Shown one piece after another: positions 5,716 to 7,448 of a DNA stretch of 7,448 nucleotides. The stretch covers positions 1 through 7,448 of the forward strand of contig JARGOJ010000379.1 in the NCBI GenBank assembly GCA_029210225.1. The letters run 5' to 3'. The position numbers and the translations under genes are program-made. How positions within the stretch are numbered: position 1 is the first letter of the stretch; each line of letters opens with the position of its first letter. The stretch comes from Planctomycetota bacterium (GTDB taxonomy: Bacteria > Planctomycetota > J058 > JARGOJ01). The notes under the pieces are model-generated. The model saw only the letters and a list, made by a program, of their open reading frames with translations. It made no database searches and had not been told where the DNA came from.

Positions 5716-5838
5716 TTAATAAGGAAGATATCCCGCGGGACCATTCCAACCGGTATCTTCGACAAGTTCTCCCAAGTCTTGGTCGATCATGAGGTCGTGC
5801 GACACCGATTTAGGGACCCGCGATCTCTTTGTTTTCAT
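5716..5838 (-). CDS. Possible 40-residue small protein, ATGA-overlapped with the upstream gene
   Basis: The frame starts at ATG 5838, inside the stop of the preceding membrane-protein gene (sequence ATGA, 4-bp overlap), the classic arrangement for translational coupling. GGAGG lies immediately before the ATG, which is closer than ideal for direct initiation but compatible with reinitiation. The product starts Met-Lys-Thr-Lys-Arg-Ser-Arg, has an acidic middle (Asp-Gln-Asp-Leu-Gly-Glu-Leu-Val-Glu-Asp) and ends Gly-Tyr-Leu-Pro-Tyr. It has no membrane segment and no family I recognise. It is followed by the 245-bp regulatory region of the importer operon. At this length chance cannot be excluded. 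Confidence 0.35.
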   Translation of the reverse strand: MKTKRSRVPKSVSHDLMIDQDLGELVEDTGWNGPAGYLPY

Positions 5839-6551
5839 CCTCCTTCAATGGCGCTCTTCGCTAACTTCAGTTCACGAATTCTTCTCGTAAGATAAATCGT
5901 AACGATGATGAACGCGCTCAATGGAACTCGTCCATGCTCCCAACCCTTGTGGTAATCGCTGCTTGCGATGCTCAATCCAATAACGCATGCGAGAACAACG
6001 CCCAATCTCCAACCCATTGAAAAGGCTGTCCATTTGGCCGTCTCAAAAATCATGAGGATCCCAAAGAGCCCCGCAATCAATCCAATAGAAGACAAAATGA
6101 AAAAGGCCATCACGAGATTTTTGTGGCGTTCGTAATCGTTCCATATTGAGGCTCCAAATTCGAACGAAGCGGTGCAGGTACCTATTCCGGCAATGAGGGC
6201 GATCGCCCCAATGATGATAAGCCCAAGGCTCGTCGGTTCTGGACTTTTGGGGATGGCGTCGGAATCACTAGCCCCGTCACCAACGGGCGTTTTCTCATGA
6301 TTCGACTGCTCCGCTATTTCCTCAGCCAACTCCAAGACGTCGTCGATGAAGCCCATGACTTTGTCTTTGTTCAGGTCCTCACCAGCGAGATCATCAATGT
6401 TCGGCCGCTTCGGCTCTTCAGCAGCCTCCGCGAGCTCCTGATCGAGGGCATCGAAGGCGCTCGCTGGCGGTTTTTTGTGAAGACCAGGCTTCTGCTTCGC
6501 GCTTTTGTTCGCTTGTTTAGCCTGGTTCTTGTTCTTCTTCTTCCGACCCAT
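5835..6551 (-). CDS. Lysine-rich four-pass membrane protein, unknown function (paralogue of the 6719-7378 gene)
   Basis: The 238-residue product has three parts. The first is a strongly basic N-terminus (1-28, beginning Met-Gly-Arg-Lys-Lys-Lys). The second is a hydrophilic, mostly acidic region (29-105) with A-F-D-A-L-D-Q-E-L (32-40) and predicted helix around 62-82. The third is a membrane domain with four hydrophobic segments near 108-128, 147-169, 180-197 and 209-222, ending in a basic tail. No enzyme or transporter motif is visible and I do not recognise the family. The frame can be extended to a TTG at 6578, but ATG 6551 has AGGA with 6 nt spacing and a start like that of its paralogue, so I choose it. 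The stop overlaps a possible 40-codon frame by ATGA. The gene lies 167 bp downstream of its paralogue. An even number of membrane segments would put both ends in the cytoplasm, where the basic N-terminus could contact nucleic acid or acidic lipid; this is inference. Confidence 0.8.
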   Translation of the reverse strand: MGRKKKNKNQAKQANKSAKQKPGLHKKPPASAFDALDQELAEAAEEPKRPNIDDLAGEDLNKDKVMGFIDDVLELAEEIAEQSNHEKTPVGDGASDSDAIPKSPEPTSLGLIIIGAIALIAGIGTCTASFEFGASIWNDYERHKNLVMAFFILSSIGLIAGLFGILMIFETAKWTAFSMGWRLGVVLACVIGLSIASSDYHKGWEHGRVPLSAFIIVTIYLTRRIRELKLAKSAIEGG

Positions 6552-6635
6552 TGAAGTTCCTATATGGCTTTGGGACAAAATCTTGGCTTGTTTTGAAGGG
6601 CTCTTCTCCGGACTAGGAAAGAGACAGACGCCGGT

Positions 6636-6675
6636 GTGAGAACGCTCATAATCCCATATCTAAGAGCACTCTCAC
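6636..6675. repeat. Imperfect inverted repeat between the two membrane-protein genes
   Basis: The arms GTGAGAACGCTC (6636-6647) and GAGCACTCTCAC (6664-6675) pair over 10 of 12 positions, with a symmetrical two-base internal mismatch and a 16-nt loop. There is no T-tract, so it is not a typical terminator. It could be a regulator site or a processing hairpin in the transcript. The rest of the 167-bp gap (6552-6718) shows no clear promoter. Confidence 0.45.
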
Positions 6676-6718
6676 GAGAAGTAACAGTACGGAGACCTAG
6701 GCAGTGTTCGACGTCAAC

Positions 6719-7378
6719 TCACTGTTTCGCTGCCCGCTCTGCGATTGCGTTCGCTCTTCGAGCAGCGCCGAAGCGGCATAGGGCAATGACTATGAATCCC
6801 ACCGGCACAGCTTGAGCATTCGTCGTGGAGAATTTCTGCGCGACGACGATGGTGACCCCCACGGTGATTCCGATGGAAACGATCACTCGCCAAGCGATGG
6901 ACAAAAGACTGGAATCCGCGTTTTTGAAGATCAACCGAATTCCCCCCATGCCACTGACGACACTAATACCTAAGAGGCCGGCGAAGGCAACAATCCAGCC
7001 CCATTCCTCCTCGAACTTCGTCACTAAAAGCCGTCCAGGCACACAAGCAGCCGCCGACAGAAACAACGCAGTTGTCAACGCCGCAAAACCGACCAATGTG
7101 GGGAAATGGGGAGTGATGCTCGCCAAAATCGATTTGTCGAATGCCTCCAGCTTCGCATCTTCTTCATGGTCCTTAGACGTCCAAACGAGGTCTCTTGACT
7201 CATCCTCCACGTTCGTGCTCTCTATTGAGTCAAACGCGGTCTCAGAAGCCCTCTTTTCGCTGCTCAGAACCGATTTTTCACTCTTCACGGCCGCCTCCTG
7301 AGCTTGACCTATCTTGGCCGCGTTCTTTTTAGCCTTCTTCCTTTTTGACTTCTTTCCTCGACCCACCACAATTCCCAT
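6719..7378 (-). CDS. Lysine-rich four-pass membrane protein, unknown function (paralogue of the 5835-6551 gene)
   Basis: The 219-residue product repeats the plan of the downstream gene. It has a basic N-terminus (1-23, Gly-Arg-Gly-Lys-Lys-Ser-Lys-Arg-Lys-Lys) and a polar acidic stretch (24-90) with T-A-F-D-S-I-E (47-53), which aligns with A-F-D-A-L-D of the paralogue. Four hydrophobic segments follow near 93-113, 126-150, 158-180 and 190-203, then a basic tail. The third segment begins A-W-R-V-I-V-S-I-G-I (162-171), comparable to G-W-R-L-G-V-V-L-A-C in the paralogue. ATG 7378 has no good ribosome-binding site. GTG 7366 (codon 5) would start Met-Gly-Arg-Gly-Lys-Lys, matching the paralogue's Met-Gly-Arg-Lys-Lys-Lys, with GGGA six bases upstream, so it is a serious alternative start. 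No function can be assigned. The 70 bp upstream to the window edge show nothing recognisable. Confidence 0.75.
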   Translation of the reverse strand: MGIVVGRGKKSKRKKAKKNAAKIGQAQEAAVKSEKSVLSSEKRASETAFDSIESTNVEDESRDLVWTSKDHEEDAKLEAFDKSILASITPHFPTLVGFAALTTALFLSAAACVPGRLLVTKFEEEWGWIVAFAGLLGISVVSGMGGIRLIFKNADSSLLSIAWRVIVSIGITVGVTIVVAQKFSTTNAQAVPVGFIVIALCRFGAARRANAIAERAAKQ

Positions 7379-7448
7379 TCAAATTTCTCGAAAGTCTCTG
7401 CTAAATCCGGCCGTCTCTTTCCTTTCCGCACCTGGGGTCCAAGCCTGG

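Noticed and set aside
6552..6578. TTG start at 6578 for the 238-residue membrane protein.
   Set aside because: ATG 6551 has AGGA at ideal spacing, and its Met-Gly-Arg-Lys start matches the paralogue.
6684..6717. TTGACG (minus strand, 6717-6712) as a -35 box for the second membrane-protein gene.
   Set aside because: No acceptable -10 lies 16-18 bp downstream; the nearest candidate, TACTGT, is 22 bp away.
6825..7301. 158-codon plus-strand frame opposite the 219-residue membrane protein.
   Set aside because: It is the complement of a gene with consistent membrane topology and a paralogue; no domain or start signal supports it.
1..7448. CRISPR array, tRNA or rRNA genes, insertion sequences, integrase or attachment sites.
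   Set aside because: No regularly spaced direct repeats, no cloverleaf-like sequence, and no transposase or recombinase motif were seen on either strand by eye.

Overview
This 7.4-kb window comes from a bacterium of moderate GC content. The features that hint at lineage are a small protein with an N-terminal CxC...CxxC zinc ribbon fused to membrane segments, a HEAT-like/YccV-domain protein, a lipoprotein-type peptide-binding protein and lysine-rich small membrane proteins. This mix resembles Myxococcota, Bradymonadota and similar 'deltaproteobacterial' groups, or neighbouring candidate phyla. That placement is a low-confidence impression, because no marker gene is present.

Layout. The left edge (1-72) holds the tail of an unidentified plus-strand frame. 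A near-consensus sigma70 promoter (106-133) then leads to a plus-strand gene (289-915) for a zinc-ribbon membrane protein. An 18-bp perfect hairpin (934-975) separates it from a convergent minus-strand operon. Read in transcription order, that operon begins at a promoter with a perfect TATAAT (5516-5521). It continues with a lipoprotein solute-binding protein of the dipeptide/oligopeptide type (5470-3890), a DppB/OppB-type permease (3874-2858), a DppC/OppC-type permease (2856-1948), an FKBP-type prolyl isomerase (1910-1575) and a HEAT-like plus YccV/HspQ-domain protein (1514-996). The five genes are separated by 1 to 60 bp. No ATPase gene is present, so the importer must take its ATPases from elsewhere. 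Upstream, also on the minus strand, lie two diverged paralogues with lysine-rich N-termini and four predicted membrane segments (7378-6719 and 6551-5835). A 40-codon frame overlaps the stop of the second one by ATGA.

Main finding. The binding protein appears to be circularly permuted. Behind an ordinary lipoprotein signal, the chain starts in the segment that normally begins about one third of the way into the family (the GTGPF strand). It runs through the family's normal C-terminus, crosses a short Asp-Ser-Gly-Lys junction, and only then presents the family's normal N-terminal third, including the SBP_bac_5 signature, before stopping. Both blocks together account for a full-length mature protein and every junction is in frame. 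This is either a natural permutation by duplication and deletion or a rearranged or misassembled sequence. The tests that would distinguish these are stated in the findings.

How the genes may work together. The operon looks like a peptide importer (binding protein plus permease dimer) co-transcribed with two protein-folding or quality-control genes. A link between peptide uptake and proteostasis is inference from gene order only.
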